Source of the DNA: Rickettsia felis URRWXCal2
GTDB lineage: Bacteria; Pseudomonadota; Alphaproteobacteria; Rickettsiales; Rickettsiaceae
DNA: 64,000 nt
NCBI GenBank assembly: GCA_000012145.1
Contig: CP000053.1
Location: forward strand, 620,001 to 684,000
Direction of reading: 5' to 3'
Under the pieces are notes generated by a model, which ran no database searches, was not told the origin of the DNA, and saw only the letters and a list, made by a program, of their open reading frames with translations. Numbering within the stretch: the first letter of the stretch is position 1; every line of letters begins with the position of its first letter. Positions 29,389-39,572 of this stretch are shown here, in pieces. The position numbers and the translations under genes were made by a program.

Positions 29389-31144
29389 TAATAATTTAAA
29401 TGATAGTTATACAGCTGCAGATGTTATAAAAAGGCTGATAAAAGATCATGTGAAACCTTACGCAAATAAAATATATTTTTCGATATTTTGCATGGTTATT
29501 GCAGCACTTTGTACGGCAGTGATTGTACATGCGGTTAGACCTATTATTGATAAGATTTTTTTAACGCATGATAAGAAAATGCTTATAATAATGCCTATAG
29601 TGCTTACTGTAACTTTTTTTATAAAAGGAATTTCAGAGTATTATCAGAATTATCTAATAAAATTTGTTGGGCAGAGGGTACTAAATGATTTGCAGATAAA
29701 AATGTATGAGCATTTGTTACTTGCCGATATTTCTTTTATTCAAAACCAATCTTCAGGACGTTTAATATCTCGTTTTACTAATGATATTTCTTTGATGCGT
29801 GGGGCTGTTTCTAATTTACTTGTCGGATGTGCTAAACATTTTCTAACTGTAGTATGTTTAATAATAACGATGTTTCATTTAGAACCACTATTATCTTGTG
29901 TAGTTTTTCTTGTTTTTCCTTTGGCTGTTTATCCGGTGCAAAGGATGGGTAGAAAGATAAGAAAAATATTTTCACAATCGCAAGAGGAGCTTGGACATTA
30001 TACTTCTAGGCTTGATGAAACATTTCAGTCAATTAAGATTATTAAATCTTTTGTAGGCGAAAAAATAGAAAGTAATAGAGCATCGTTGATTATTAATAAT
30101 ATTTTAGAGTTTTACAAAAAAACATCTAAGCTAGATGCGATGGTTTCACCGATTATGGAGGGTTTAAGCGGTCTTGCAGTCGGAGGGATGGTTTGGTACG
30201 GCGGTAATTTAGTTCTTGAGGGTAAAACAACACCCGGTGCATTATTTGCTTTTTTAGCTGCTTTTGCTGCAGCTTATAGACCGTTTAAAAGTTTGGTATC
30301 GTTAAATATTAATTTGCAGGAAGGAATAGCCGCAGCTAAGAGGGTATTTAGTATTTTGGATACCGAACCTCTTATTAAAGATCATGAAGATGCTAAAGAA
30401 GTAGATTTATATAATCCACAAATTACTTTTGAAAAACTGGCTTTAAGTTTTGAGAGTAAAATAGTTATAAAATATATAGATTTAAAGCTAGAGCCTCATA
30501 AAATGATTGCGTTTGTTGGACGTTCAGGTAGTGGTAAGACGTCTCTTAGTAATTTATTAGTGCGTTTTTATGATCCAAATGAAGGAAGAATTTTAATTAA
30601 TAATCATGATATTAAAGATATTAAGCTGACGATGCTTAGAGGACAGATTTCCTTAGTTACTCAAGATACTCATTTATTTGATACAAGCGTTGCCGAAAAT
30701 ATAGCATACGGTCAGGAAAACGCTACAAGAGAAGAAATAATTGAAGCAGCGAAATATGCAGATGCTCATGAGTTTATTATACATCTGCCGAACGGTTACG
30801 ACACACAAATAGGAGTGCAGGGGACAACTCTTTCAGGCGGTCAGCGTCAGCGTTTAGCTATTGCTAGAGCTTTCTTAAAAGACGTACCTATTTTAATTTG
30901 GGATGAAGCAACAAGTAGCTTAGACCAAGCTTCCGAACAGAAAATTCTAGAATCTTTAAAGAAATTACGCCAAGGAAAAACCACTTTAATCATTACGCAT
31001 CGTTTAAGCAGTATTACCGACCTTGATAATATTATCGTCATGAAAAACGGTGAGATTTGTGAGCAGGGTACTCACACTCAATTGCTTAAGAATAAGGATG
31101 AATATTATAGGTTGTATAATAAGGAGTTAAGGGAGAACGGTTGA
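29381..31144 (+). CDS. MsbA-like ABC exporter
   Basis: A 587-residue half-transporter with six transmembrane segments (about residues 20-320) fused to an ATPase domain. Walker A is GRSGSGKTS, the Q-loop is LVTQDTHLF, the signature is LSGGQRQR, Walker B is [12 protein letters not shown] and the H-loop is ITHRLSS. It works as a dimer in the inner membrane. Size and loops resemble MsbA (lipid A and phospholipid flipping), which fits an organism that makes KDO-lipid A, but other lipid or drug exporters share the layout. It overlaps ruvB by 8 bases, so the two are cotranscribed. Confidence 0.88.
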   Translation: MSNNNLNDSYTAADVIKRLIKDHVKPYANKIYFSIFCMVIAALCTAVIVHAVRPIIDKIFLTHDKKMLIIMPIVLTVTFFIKGISEYYQNYLIKFVGQRVLNDLQIKMYEHLLLADISFIQNQSSGRLISRFTNDISLMRGAVSNLLVGCAKHFLTVVCLIITMFHLEPLLSCVVFLVFPLAVYPVQRMGRKIRKIFSQSQEELGHYTSRLDETFQSIKIIKSFVGEKIESNRASLIINNILEFYKKTSKLDAMVSPIMEGLSGLAVGGMVWYGGNLVLEGKTTPGALFAFLAAFAAAYRPFKSLVSLNINLQEGIAAAKRVFSILDTEPLIKDHEDAKEVDLYNPQITFEKLALSFESKIVIKYIDLKLEPHKMIAFVGRSGSGKTSLSNLLVRFYDPNEGRILINNHDIKDIKLTMLRGQISLVTQDTHLFDTSVAENIAYGQENATREEIIEAAKYADAHEFIIHLPNGYDTQIGVQGTTLSGGQRQRLAIARAFLKDVPILIWDEATSSLDQASEQKILESLKKLRQGKTTLIITHRLSSITDLDNIIVMKNGEICEQGTHTQLLKNKDEYYRLYNKELRENG

Positions 31145-31208
31145 CTTATAAAATAAATAGTTTATATTTCTTAATTTTTGTTAACTATTATTACAATACT
31201 AATATTTT

Positions 31209-31301
31209 CGTCATTGCGAGGAGCAAAGCGACGTGGCAATCTCGTCAAGTATCCTGAGATTGCTTCGCCTTGATTACTACGTAATTCTTCTCGCAATGAC
31301 G
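31209..31301. repeat. Palindromic repeat, family A
   Basis: CGTCATTGCGAGGAGC to CTTCTCGCAATGACG. It separates the ABC exporter from the AmpG-like gene. Confidence 0.85.
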
Positions 31302-31319
31302 ATTTAATGGAACACCTCA

Positions 31320-32564
31320 ATGCTCATTACCAAGATTTTTAAAGACTATCGATTATTTGAAATATTTATTTTAGGAATAGTTAGCGGTATGCCGCTGGTT
31401 ATAATCTTTTCTACTCTTTCGGTATGGTTAAAAGAATCCGGAATAGATATCGCTGTTATTACTACTTTTGCGGTTGCAAGATTATCATATTCGTTAAAAG
31501 TATTTTGGTCACCGTTAGTCGATAATTTTAAAATACCTTTTTTAAGTAGGTGGGGACATCGAAAAAGCTGGCTTATATTATGTAGCTCTTTAATGGTTTT
31601 AGTGCTAATTGCTATGAGCAAGGAAAATCCTGAAGTTTCTTTAACTTCTTTATATTTTTTGACTATAGCATTAGGCTTTTTATCCAGCACGTTCGATATT
31701 GCCGTTGATGCGTTGCGTATAGATAAGTTTGATCAGGAAACTCAAACTATTGCTAGTGCAACTGCCGTATTCGGTTATCGAATCGGTATGCTTATTACAG
31801 GAGCAGGTGCTTTATATCTTGCAGAAATAACCGGAAATAATTGGCAGTTAACTTTCGTTATTATAGCTATAATATTTGCCGTTGCAACGATATTTATAAT
31901 AACCGTAAACGAAAAAGAATTAGTAAGAGAAAAAGTTAATATTACTTCTATTATTTCATGGATTTATGCGGTCATTAATCCGTTTAAAGATTTTTTCAAA
32001 AGAGAATTTGCCGTAACTATTTTACTTGCTGTAATATTTTTTAAATTAGGGGATGCTATGCTTGGAGCGGTTGCCTCACCTTTTTATATAGAGCTTGGTT
32101 ATACAAAAGGCGAAATAGCAATAATTGCTAAACTTTACGGGTTGATTGCGACCTTAGTCGGAGGCTTTGCCGGTGGTATTGTAATGTATAAGGTAGGGAA
32201 TTTTAAAGGTTTGATTATTACCGGTATTGCTCAAAGTCTAACGCATTTTGCATTTATTTGGCTTAATCACCAACCTCCTTCTTTTGAAGCTTTATTAATT
32301 GCTATTACTATAGAGAATTTTGCTGCTGCTATGGGGGCTACTGCTTTAGTCGGCTATATAGGTAATTTATGTAATAAAAAATATTCGGCAACACAATATG
32401 CTTTACTTAGCAGTAGCAGTAGTTTATGTAACAATACTGTCACTATTTATGCCGGAAAACTTGTAAATATGATGGGTTGGGACGGTTTTTTCATCTTTAC
32501 TATAATTTTAGCCTTGCCTGCTTTGTTTATATTAATGTATCTTAATAAGAAGGTTAATGTGTAG
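31320..32564 (+). CDS. AmpG-like MFS permease
   Basis: A 414-residue inner-membrane MFS carrier with twelve predicted transmembrane segments. The [16 protein letters not shown] first loop and the WSPLVD...RKSW segment (about residues 60-90) are characteristic of AmpG, which imports GlcNAc-anhydroMur peptides for cell wall recycling. Rickettsia carry several AmpG paralogues, so the substrate of this copy is not certain. Its neighbour is a D,D-carboxypeptidase, and more peptidoglycan hydrolases lie within 15 kb. Confidence 0.82.
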   Translation: MLITKIFKDYRLFEIFILGIVSGMPLVIIFSTLSVWLKESGIDIAVITTFAVARLSYSLKVFWSPLVDNFKIPFLSRWGHRKSWLILCSSLMVLVLIAMSKENPEVSLTSLYFLTIALGFLSSTFDIAVDALRIDKFDQETQTIASATAVFGYRIGMLITGAGALYLAEITGNNWQLTFVIIAIIFAVATIFIITVNEKELVREKVNITSIISWIYAVINPFKDFFKREFAVTILLAVIFFKLGDAMLGAVASPFYIELGYTKGEIAIIAKLYGLIATLVGGFAGGIVMYKVGNFKGLIITGIAQSLTHFAFIWLNHQPPSFEALLIAITIENFAAAMGATALVGYIGNLCNKKYSATQYALLSSSSSLCNNTVTIYAGKLVNMMGWDGFFIFTIILALPALFILMYLNKKVNV

Positions 32565-32580
32565 TAAGTTTTGTTTTTAA

Positions 32581-32682
32581 CGTCATTGCGAGGAAATTTA
32601 CAATAGTAAATTGACGAAGCAATCTCAGGAGTTTGTTATTATTTCATAAGATTGCCACGTCGCTTCGCTCCTCGCAATGACG
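32581..32682. repeat. Palindromic repeat, family A
   Basis: CGTCATTGCGAGGAAATT to CTCCTCGCAATGACG, about 102 bp. It lies between the AmpG-like gene and the carboxypeptidase. Confidence 0.85.
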
Positions 32683-32754
32683 AAATCTATACTTATTGAG
32701 CAATGATGAAAAATCCCACTTGATTTAATTTGAATAATATTTTATTTATTTAAA

Positions 32755-33675
32755 ATGTTTAGTAAATTTTTATTACCTTATATTTTTATTGCAACATTTT
32801 TCTTTGCTCCCATAAGCGAAGCGAAGAAAGCTGTAAAAAATACCTCTAAACCTCCTGTTCAAACTAGTTTAGTAATTGATGCAAAAAGCGGCAAAGTGTT
32901 GCAGGCCCATAATTCACAAATTCGGATTTACCCCGCTTCTTTAACTAAGTTAATGACTCTATATTTAATGTTTGAAGCAATCGAAGCCGGTAAGTTGCCT
33001 TTAGATAAAAAATTACTTGTATCAGCAAAAGCTTCAAAAATGCCGCCTTGTAAACTGGGTTTAAAAGCAGGGGAAACTATAACCGTTCGAGAGGCAATTA
33101 ATGGATTAATTATAAAATCTGCTAATGATGCTGCTGTAACGGTTGCTGAGGGCATGAAAGGTTCAGAAAAAGCTTTTGCTCATTTAATGAATGTTAAAGC
33201 TAAACAGCTCGGTATGAAGAATACCTATTTTAAAAACGCCTCAGGCTGGCATGATCCATTGCAGCAAACTACCGCAAGAGATATGGCTAAACTTGCTATG
33301 GCCTTGAAGAGAGATTATCCTAAATATTATCCGTTATTTGCTAAAACCAGTTTTGTATTTCGTGGAAACATAGTAAACGGACATAATAGGGTTACTAAAA
33401 ATTATCAAGGTGCAGAAGGTATGAAAACAGGTTTTCATACACCGGCAGGTTATAATTTAATAACTACTGCTTCTAGGAACGGTAAATCATTGATTGCCGT
33501 TGTTACAGGAGGCAAAAGTGCCGCATCTCGTGATCAAAAAATGATGGGGCTACTAGATCAGCATTTTAATATTAAGCCTATAGTCCCTAAATCTTCAATC
33601 AAACTTGCCTCTAATAATAAATCTACTACAAAAGCTAAATCAAAAATAATAAAGAAAAAGAATATACGTAGTTGA
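32755..33675 (+). CDS. D-alanyl-D-alanine carboxypeptidase (penicillin-binding protein 5/6 type)
   Basis: A periplasmic serine peptidase that trims the terminal D-Ala from peptidoglycan stem peptides. The protein is 306 residues with a signal peptide (about 1-23, ending ISEAKK). The active-site motifs are complete: SxxK at Ser62-Lys65 (ASLTKL), SxN at Ser122-Asn124 (KSAND) and KTG at Lys224 (GMKTGFH). It lacks the C-terminal beta domain and amphipathic anchor of E. coli DacA; instead the C-terminus is Lys-rich (KSKIIKKKN). The Lys-rich tail might hold it to the membrane or the wall by charge; that is inference. Confidence 0.93.
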   Translation: MFSKFLLPYIFIATFFFAPISEAKKAVKNTSKPPVQTSLVIDAKSGKVLQAHNSQIRIYPASLTKLMTLYLMFEAIEAGKLPLDKKLLVSAKASKMPPCKLGLKAGETITVREAINGLIIKSANDAAVTVAEGMKGSEKAFAHLMNVKAKQLGMKNTYFKNASGWHDPLQQTTARDMAKLAMALKRDYPKYYPLFAKTSFVFRGNIVNGHNRVTKNYQGAEGMKTGFHTPAGYNLITTASRNGKSLIAVVTGGKSAASRDQKMMGLLDQHFNIKPIVPKSSIKLASNNKSTTKAKSKIIKKKNIRS

Positions 33676-34028
33676 TATGTATCGTCATTGCGAGAGGCAT
33701 TGCTCGCGTAGAGCGTTTTATGTCATTCCCGCGTAGGCGGGAATCCAGTTCTTGTATATGTCATCCTAGCTAACTTGATTGCGGGATCTTAGGATACAAT
33801 TTGTGGCACAAGATCTCATGGTCAAGCCAGTATATTGTTGCATGGCTCAAAAAACGGCTTGATGTCATTCCTGCGAAAGCAGGAATCCATCATAAAGCAA
33901 GATAAATCGAGCTTTTAATTTCAAAAATTTGCTGTATTTATAATTTTTTTTGGATTCCTGCTTTCGCAGGAATGACATAAAACGGACCATGCAACAACAC
34001 TTTCAGTTGCTCGTAATGACGAGTTATT
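33676..34028. other. 353-base gap filled by degenerate palindromes
   Basis: No gene seen. It contains a lone CGTCATTGCGAG, a short family C hairpin (about 33719-33746), a degenerate family D-like part (TGTCATCCTAGC...GGTCAAGCCAG), then a complete family C composite at 33835-33997. Confidence 0.7.
33835..33997. repeat. Composite palindrome: family C with outer TTGTTGCATGG ends
   Basis: The family C core (33863-33977) is flanked on the left by TTGTTGCATGG and on the right by its complement CCATGCAACAA, each about 20-25 bases out from the core. The whole is one nested inverted repeat of ~163 bp. Confidence 0.75.
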
Positions 34029-34721
34029 TTAAGGATTCACTGCCAGCTTATATTTTAGATTTACAAGTTTTATATGACAATTAACACTACATTTAGCGTT
34101 TTTTGTAACTTTAGTAGATGAAGATTTTTTAGAGTTTTTAGCTAAAGTTTTACTTTGTGGTTTTTTTAGATTAATATTTTTTAGAAATTTCTCAGTTTCA
34201 TTAGGTAAATATTCTATTTTTACTTTAGTTATACCTTGATTTTTAAATGCTAAAATTTCGGCTGCTTTTTGAGAAACATCTATTATACGATTTTTCTTAA
34301 AAGGACCTCTATCATTAACCATTAAAATTACTGATTTATTATTGGCTTTGTTGGTAACTTTAACTAAGCAAGGAAGCGGAAGAGTTTTATGTGCGGCAGT
34401 TAGTAAATTTCTATTAAATCTATCACCGTTAGCTGTTTTTTTACCGTGAAAACCGTCTTTACGTCCCCCGTACCATGAAGCATAACCTGTTTCGGTAAAA
34501 GATTTAGTACTGTGAGGTTTGTACGTCTTTCCTTTTATTTTATAATTTTTTCCAACTTTATAATGTCCTTTATAAGTTAGATTATGAGGATCATCCTTTG
34601 ATAATTCTTTGTAAGAATATTTATGGGAATAAGGTAATCTTTTTGAGGTATTACAACCGCTTAGACAAAAAATCAATAAAAAAATTAATACAATAAGTTT
34701 ATGGCGTTGTATCATCATCAT
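34029..34721 (-). CDS. rlpA: RlpA-like lipoprotein with double-psi beta-barrel
   Basis: A 230-residue outer-membrane lipoprotein. The signal peptide ends in the lipobox LSGC (Cys23). The double-psi beta-barrel domain (about 78-165) contains GYASWYGG with the catalytic-type residue region, [18 protein letters not shown] and MVNDRGPF. The Asp of NDRGP is the residue needed for lytic transglycosylase activity in Pseudomonas RlpA. There is no C-terminal SPOR domain; the tail is Lys/Ser-rich. Its start overlaps the end of the BON gene by 23 bases. The three consecutive ATGs at the start make the exact one uncertain. Confidence 0.92.
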   Translation of the reverse strand: MMMIQRHKLIVLIFLLIFCLSGCNTSKRLPYSHKYSYKELSKDDPHNLTYKGHYKVGKNYKIKGKTYKPHSTKSFTETGYASWYGGRKDGFHGKKTANGDRFNRNLLTAAHKTLPLPCLVKVTNKANNKSVILMVNDRGPFKKNRIIDVSQKAAEILAFKNQGITKVKIEYLPNETEKFLKNINLKKPQSKTLAKNSKKSSSTKVTKNAKCSVNCHIKLVNLKYKLAVNP

Positions 34722-35313
34722 GCTTATTAAAATTATCCATTATTTTAGCGTAACACACAACTTTTTCAACACCTTTTATTTTTGATGCAATAGAAGCAAG
34801 CTTTTCTAGCTCTTCTTCTGATCTTGCAACTCCAAATAAATAAACAATATTATCTATAGTTAGAATAGTATAATTAGCAAATTTAATGTCTTTTCTGACT
34901 AAGTTTTTAGCTTTAATTTGCGTGGTTATCATACTATCTTTAGTATATTGGGCTAAGTCAAAATGATTACTATTTTTATTTACTTTCAACTCATTAATAA
35001 CTTCTTTTACGCCTTTTTGATTCCAAGCAATTTCTACGGCTTTTAACGCATCAGATTCTTTTTGAATATTTCCTGTTAATAATACTCTTCCTTGTGATAC
35101 TTCAACCTTTATTTTAGCTCCTAAATCTCTAAAATTATTTTTTACTAAATCAGCTTTAATACCGGCAGAAATCCTTGAATCATTTAATGTTTTAGACATT
35201 GGTTGATCTTTTGAAGCAACAATACCGGTAGTGGTTGCTGCGGTAAAAATAGCAGGTAAACAAGCAGATAGACTAAAAGAAAGAGCTATAAAAATTAGAA
35301 CTCGTAACATCAT
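34699..35313 (-). CDS. BON-domain lipoprotein (DolP/YraP-like)
   Basis: A 204-residue lipoprotein with lipobox LSAC (Cys18) followed by two BON domains (about 45-110 and 118-190; G-R-V-L-L-T-G-N and V-Y-L-F-G-V-A are the central strands). DolP-like proteins bind anionic phospholipids at the outer membrane and support envelope integrity and cell division. It is the first gene of a two-gene unit with rlpA, which acts at the septal wall, so a shared role in division is plausible. Confidence 0.88.
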   Translation of the reverse strand: MMLRVLIFIALSFSLSACLPAIFTAATTTGIVASKDQPMSKTLNDSRISAGIKADLVKNNFRDLGAKIKVEVSQGRVLLTGNIQKESDALKAVEIAWNQKGVKEVINELKVNKNSNHFDLAQYTKDSMITTQIKAKNLVRKDIKFANYTILTIDNIVYLFGVARSEEELEKLASIASKIKGVEKVVCYAKIMDNFNKHDDDTTP

Positions 35314-35631
35314 AATAATAGTACCCTACGATTTTTAAAAAGATTATATTTGTTTAAGAATTAACTGTTTGTTTATGTCATTCCCTATAGTACCGGACCT
35401 TGTTGCGTACATACCGAGTCGTCATTGCCCGCGTGGATCAATTTCACCTCTGTTGTCCCCCGTCATCCCCCGTGGCCCCTTCACGGGATCCAGTTAAAAA
35501 TACTAAAATTATTAATATTTTTTATTGTTTTTATGGACCTAGTTAGCAAGCGAACTAGGTGACACAGTAGGTTTTACCGGTCTACGCAATAATGCCACGC
35601 GGTAATGATATAGAGTAAAAATAGTAAGGTA
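35314..35631. other. 318-base gap with degraded palindromes
   Basis: No gene seen. It contains a lone TTGTTGCGTACATACC (about 35400), a degenerate family D element (35461-35575), and fragments of family A ends (GAGTCGTCATTGCCCGCG). Confidence 0.65.
35461..35575. repeat. Palindromic repeat, family D (diverged)
   Basis: CGTCATCCCCCGTGG on the left and a different right hairpin, CCTAGTT...AACTAGG then GACAC. The loop AGTTAAAAATACTAA is shared with the copy at 63526. Confidence 0.65.
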
Positions 35632-36174
35632 TTATATCTTACTATCCGGTAATTTATTCTTTAATAAAAGAGGTAATTGCAGTAAAATAAATATAAAAGT
35701 AACAGGTATTACACCGAATACTTTAAATTTTACCCATGTTTCATCTGAGAAATTACGCCAAACTATTTCATTAACTACAGCCATAAAAAAGAAAAAAGCC
35801 GCTGTTCTATAGCTTAAAATTATCCAGCTTTCTTCTTTAAGACGTACTATACTTTCTAAAGCATATTTGATAAAAGGATTTTTTCTTATACCGCTCATGA
35901 GAAATATTATTCCAAAAATAACATATAATATAGTAGGTTTGATTTTTATATACATTGAATCGCCGCTAATTAAAGTAATGCTTCCCGAAACTAATAAAAC
36001 AGTTGTAGAAATAATAGAAAGCTTGGATACTTTCTTATCAATAACATAACAAAGGGTAATACAAATAACAGAGGTAATAAGCATATAAAGAGTAGCGTTT
36101 TGTATACCGCCTCCATAAAAAAAGCCTGCAAAAAATGCTATTACCGGACCAATTTCTGATAAAAGTTTTAACAT
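35632..36174 (-). CDS. yciB: YciB/IspZ-type inner membrane septation protein
   Basis: A 180-residue membrane protein with five to six transmembrane segments. The start LSEIGPVIAFFAGF (residues 4-17), the middle IKPTILYVIFGIIF and the WRNFSDETWVKFKVFG segment are the family's conserved stretches. YciB takes part in cell envelope and septum synthesis in the inner membrane. It follows the FTR1 gene by 28 bases on the same strand. Confidence 0.93.
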   Translation of the reverse strand: MLKLLSEIGPVIAFFAGFFYGGGIQNATLYMLITSVICITLCYVIDKKVSKLSIISTTVLLVSGSITLISGDSMYIKIKPTILYVIFGIIFLMSGIRKNPFIKYALESIVRLKEESWIILSYRTAAFFFFMAVVNEIVWRNFSDETWVKFKVFGVIPVTFIFILLQLPLLLKNKLPDSKI

Positions 36175-36203
36175 ATTTAATTTAATTGTTCTCTTTGATA
36201 AAA

Positions 36204-37052
36204 TTAATTTGATTCATTTTTTTGTACTGATATTAAGTTATTTTTGGAATATCTTAATTTTATTTGTATGAAAATATTTATCAGTAATATAGTAGTAAAA
36301 TAGGCAAGTACTTGTAGCCCGTTAGGTCTTGCAATATAACCGGTAACAATATGTAAGATTTTACCTATCATACTTCTATCTGCCACTAACCATGAACTAT
36401 CCCAAAGTTGATCGGATAAAAACATAACTAGACCGGAAGAGGTTAAAATACCTGCAGCACTTGCTGCAAATCCTCCTGCTATTAGCATTAATAATACAGT
36501 AGAGATTTTAAAAATATATTTTTGATTAGCAATCTTAATTAAACCGAAATATATTACTAAACCAAGTAAGAAGCCACTTGTAGCACCTATTATCACTCCT
36601 TGCAAGTAAATACTGCTTGATATTGTTTCAACTGAAGATATGCTATATACTAAAATAATAATTTCTGCACCTTCTCGTAATATGGTAGTGGCAACTAAAA
36701 AAACCAACATGAAATAACTGGCGTTGCCTTCATGAATTTTTACTGATAAGTCGTTTATATGTTGCTTTACTTTTATACCGTAACCTTGCATCCATATTAT
36801 TGTCCAGCTAATCAGAATTGTTATTAGTATCATAATTCCGGAATCGAATAGCTCGTCGCCTATTCCGCCAAAAGATAAAGATAATTTACGGGTAAAAAAT
36901 GCAAAAATTGAAGCAAATACTACTCCAAGCATTACTCCGGCAATAATATAAAGACGAGATTTTTCTATTTGTTTTGTTACGGCGAGTATTACACCAAGTA
37001 ATAAGGATATTTCTAAACATTCACGAAACACTACTAAAGCAATTTTAAACAT
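36204..37052 (-). CDS. FTR1-family iron permease (EfeU-like)
   Basis: A 282-residue inner-membrane iron permease with seven predicted transmembrane segments. Both REXXE iron-binding motifs are present: RECLE at residues 10-14 in segment 1 and REGAE at 126-130 in segment 4. The family takes up iron by oxidising Fe2+ during transport. The cupredoxin-like gene upstream (9-base gap) is the probable periplasmic partner. EfeB and the EfeO M75 domain are absent here, so this is a reduced system. Confidence 0.92.
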   Translation of the reverse strand: MFKIALVVFRECLEISLLLGVILAVTKQIEKSRLYIIAGVMLGVVFASIFAFFTRKLSLSFGGIGDELFDSGIMILITILISWTIIWMQGYGIKVKQHINDLSVKIHEGNASYFMLVFLVATTILREGAEIIILVYSISSVETISSSIYLQGVIIGATSGFLLGLVIYFGLIKIANQKYIFKISTVLLMLIAGGFAASAAGILTSSGLVMFLSDQLWDSSWLVADRSMIGKILHIVTGYIARPNGLQVLAYFTTILLINIFIQIKLRYSKNNLISVQKNESN

Positions 37053-37061
37053 ATTTTTTAT

Positions 37062-37442
37062 CTAATCATTAACAATTATAATACCCTGAGCCGTATCTTG
37101 ATGAAAATCCCCAAAAATTTCATATTTTCCGGGTTTAAGCGGTGCAAGTATAATATTTATTGACTCATTCGGCATAACTATTTTTTCACGATGTAAATCA
37201 TGACTTTCAAACTCTTCTACTGTATCATCTTCATTATGAACAATTAACCTTATCTTAGTAGATTTCGGTACTTCAATTATATTCGGAACAAATTTATGAT
37301 CTTTTATAGTTATCTTTACTTCTAATATATTATCATTTGTTTTATTATCGGAACTCTTATTTGTAGAGATATAAATAATTACTGCTAAAAATATCAAACC
37401 TACTAGTACAATAATATTTTTATTTTTTTTAATAATTTCCAT
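37062..37442 (-). CDS. Membrane-anchored cupredoxin-like protein, partner of FTR1
   Basis: A 126-residue protein with an N-terminal membrane anchor (about 9-26) and a periplasmic cupredoxin domain of the EfeO N-terminal type: strands ending in VPKSTKIRLIVHNEDDT, then EFESHDLHREK, and a final LKPGKYEIFGDFHQDTAQG. The SHDLHREK loop and the FHQDTAQG end carry His residues but no Cys in the usual type 1 copper position, so metal binding is uncertain. It is followed by the FTR1 gene, so iron handling is likely. Confidence 0.82.
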   Translation of the reverse strand: MEIIKKNKNIIVLVGLIFLAVIIYISTNKSSDNKTNDNILEVKITIKDHKFVPNIIEVPKSTKIRLIVHNEDDTVEEFESHDLHREKIVMPNESINIILAPLKPGKYEIFGDFHQDTAQGIIIVND

Positions 37443-37529
37443 ACTAAACTCCTAGCTTAATTAAAGTTTAAAGTAAGATTCTTATATACTCATTTAATTT
37501 GAGTTTTAAATTTTTAATAATTACAAAAT

Positions 37530-37646
37530 TTATCCTGCAATTTTTATTAATGCTATAAGATATACAATTATTATCATTATGACAAGGATAGATAATAAAA
37601 TATAATTTTTTTGTTTTTTATTATCCGATATTTTATTTTGTTTCAT
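37530..37646 (-). CDS. Very small membrane protein (38 residues)
   Basis: An ATG at 37646 opens 38 codons to a TAA at 37530. The first 14 residues are polar and basic (KQNKISDNKKQKN), followed by one strong transmembrane helix (LSILVIMIIIVYLIALIKIAG). It starts six bases after the stop of the FKBP-like gene and lies 88 bases before the cupredoxin gene, all on the same strand. Its layout resembles small subunits of respiratory or assembly complexes, but I do not recognise it. Confidence 0.5.
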   Translation of the reverse strand: MKQNKISDNKKQKNYILLSILVIMIIIVYLIALIKIAG

Positions 37647-37652
37647 ATTTAT

Positions 37653-38648
37653 TTAATTTTGTTTAAAGTCTCCTAGCTCAAGCAAAAGATATTCATTTAT
37701 CGGTAATGATTCATGAGAAATAATTTTATTTATGTTAGAACCTAAAGCTTTAAATGTTTTGCCTTCAGCAATAACACTGCGTGTTCCAACCGTTACTTTA
37801 CCTTGCAAGGCGTAAGAAAAAATTAAAGGATATGTAATATCGCCGATTTTCATATCTATTTGTTGTCCTTTTGCTTTAGAATCATATAGTATTTTACCGT
37901 TTGATAAACGAGTAATTTTAGCATTAAAGCTTACTTTTTCACCACATAATAAAGGAACACGATAAGCTATCTCATCGTCATAAATTTTTACTTCATTATT
38001 TTTGACAAAATTTTGCGGTAATATGGATTTTAAAATTACATTAACTTTATAATTATAAGCATCATCGAAGATAATATTTTTACTATTATTAACGGCATAT
38101 TTTGCCGGAATAATAGCTTCTCGTGCTTCTCCTACCATCATACCGATTATTACATTATCTAAGCCAAGCATTACAGGAGCAGAGCCTAAGGTAAAAGTTT
38201 TAGTATCTTCAGATATTAAAGTATTGTTCATATCTGATATTTGATAAAATACGGTAACTACATGTCCGCAAGAAGCGGGACCGATATTACCGCTACCGAG
38301 CGTATTAATTTTGAACAGTGTTTTTACTAAATCCTTACGTACTTCAATAGTGTAATCATTAGGATTGATAGGTCCATTTAACGGTTGTAAAATATTTTCA
38401 AAAAATGCTTTCCCTTCTTCGGTTTTAAGAGCATTTATTACTATTTTTGAAACCGTACGTTCAAATAAATTACCGTTTAATGAAATATGAGGTTCATTAT
38501 TTATACTAGTTTGGTTTTCATCGGTAGATGAATTATTTGAAGCCGTTTGCTCTATAGTTGTAGGATTATTGTTGTCGGGAGATATTTTTAACTTTACTAT
38601 ATTGTAAAGTATTAGGATTACAATTATTAAAGATAAAAACTTTTGCAT
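37653..38648 (-). CDS. Membrane-anchored FKBP-like protein
   Basis: A 331-residue protein with an N-terminal transmembrane anchor (about 3-20) and an Asn/Ser/Thr-rich linker. A domain follows (about 120-215) whose order [42 protein letters not shown] matches the FKBP-type peptidyl-prolyl isomerase fold; a second related half is possible from about 230. Some active-site aromatics of FKBP are not evident, so enzyme activity is uncertain; a periplasmic chaperone role is the cautious reading. It heads the minus-strand group that continues to FTR1 and yciB. Confidence 0.7.
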   Translation of the reverse strand: MQKFLSLIIVILILYNIVKLKISPDNNNPTTIEQTASNNSSTDENQTSINNEPHISLNGNLFERTVSKIVINALKTEEGKAFFENILQPLNGPINPNDYTIEVRKDLVKTLFKINTLGSGNIGPASCGHVVTVFYQISDMNNTLISEDTKTFTLGSAPVMLGLDNVIIGMMVGEAREAIIPAKYAVNNSKNIIFDDAYNYKVNVILKSILPQNFVKNNEVKIYDDEIAYRVPLLCGEKVSFNAKITRLSNGKILYDSKAKGQQIDMKIGDITYPLIFSYALQGKVTVGTRSVIAEGKTFKALGSNINKIISHESLPINEYLLLELGDFKQN

Positions 38649-38649
38649 A

Positions 38650-38740
38650 TATACTCGTTTAATTTGAAAAATTCGCTACAGCTATTTCAGAAAGCTCAAT
38701 ACAAGCAAATTTTGCAGGACTCGCCTTTGCTCACGTATTA
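38650..38740. repeat. Truncated family B repeat
   Basis: Starts TATACTCGTTTAATTTG like the full copies, but its middle and right end are replaced. It ends at CTCACGTATTA. It lies just upstream of the FKBP-like start. Confidence 0.5.
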
Positions 38741-38846
38741 CTATAACAATCAATTACTTAATAATCAAATGAGAATAAAAATAATTTGATTAATATCAAT
38801 AATTGATTTAAGTTTAAATGCAGAATTTTATAAATAGTGGTGAAAA

Positions 38847-39473
38847 GTGAAAAAATTTATATTTTGTTTTTTATGTTTATGGACATTAAACATATTTGCT
38901 GCTTCTAAAACTTACCCTAATAAGCTTAATCGTTGTAAAATTACTAGAAATATATTTAATGATTATGAACCGAAAGTTTTTGAGACTACTAATAATTTAT
39001 TACGTAAAACAGGAAGATTATCAAAATTTTACGGTGAAAGGATATTAATTAAAGGCAAAATATTAGATCAAAATTGTGTGCCGGTTGCAGATGCTAAAGT
39101 TTATTTATGGCAAGTAGGAAGCGGAGGTAAATATCCTTATGAACCTTTAAAAACTAGAGTTGATAAAAGAAGATTTACAAGTAAAAGCGATTCAAGCTTT
39201 ACCGGTTCCGGTATTGCTACTACTAATAATAAAGGAGAATATTACTTTATTAGCATGTTGCCTTATAAATCTTCTCGTTATTTGAGAAGTGCAAACATAA
39301 GAATAGAACATCCAAGTCTTACTACTCTTGAAACACGCTTAGACTTATCTGATAAAAATATGTGTGATAATGAGTGCGGTGAAGTAAATCCGATATTGAT
39401 CGAACCGCAAGAAAATATGCCGTCTTATTGTTTTGACTTAGTTTTACAAGGTACGACACTGAAGAGGTATTGA
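38847..39473 (+). CDS. Intradiol dioxygenase-like secreted protein, iron ligands lost
   Basis: A 208-residue protein with a signal peptide (about 1-18, FAASK). A protocatechuate/catechol dioxygenase-type beta fold follows: [20 protein letters not shown] (about 70-90), [14 protein letters not shown] (about 135-148) and [11 protein letters not shown] (about 154-164). In active enzymes the last strand reads HIH/HFH and supplies two iron-binding His; here those positions are Asn and Arg. The product is therefore probably not a working dioxygenase. Four Cys suggest disulfides. It starts with GTG at 38847 with GGTG upstream. Its role in Rickettsia is unknown. Confidence 0.75.
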   Translation: MKKFIFCFLCLWTLNIFAASKTYPNKLNRCKITRNIFNDYEPKVFETTNNLLRKTGRLSKFYGERILIKGKILDQNCVPVADAKVYLWQVGSGGKYPYEPLKTRVDKRRFTSKSDSSFTGSGIATTNNKGEYYFISMLPYKSSRYLRSANIRIEHPSLTTLETRLDLSDKNMCDNECGEVNPILIEPQENMPSYCFDLVLQGTTLKRY

Positions 39474-39481
39474 TTGCAGTA

Positions 39482-39572
39482 CGTCATTGCGAGCGACCGT
39501 AGGGAGCGTGGCAATCTCAGGATACTTGACGAGATTGCCGCATCGTTGCTAACGCAACTCCTCGCAATGACG
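39482..39572. repeat. Palindromic repeat, family A
   Basis: CGTCATTGCGAGCGACCG to CTCCTCGCAATGACG. Its right end supplies the last codons of the small lipoprotein gene on the minus strand. Confidence 0.85.

Noticed and set aside
33676..34028. CRISPR array in one of the repeat-filled gaps
   Set aside because: The repeats are inverted and of unequal length, without regular direct repeats and spacers; they are dispersed palindromic elements.
35632..36174. Isoprenoid biosynthesis role suggested by the old name ispZ
   Set aside because: The family (YciB) is a membrane septation protein; nothing in the sequence or context points to isoprenoid synthesis.
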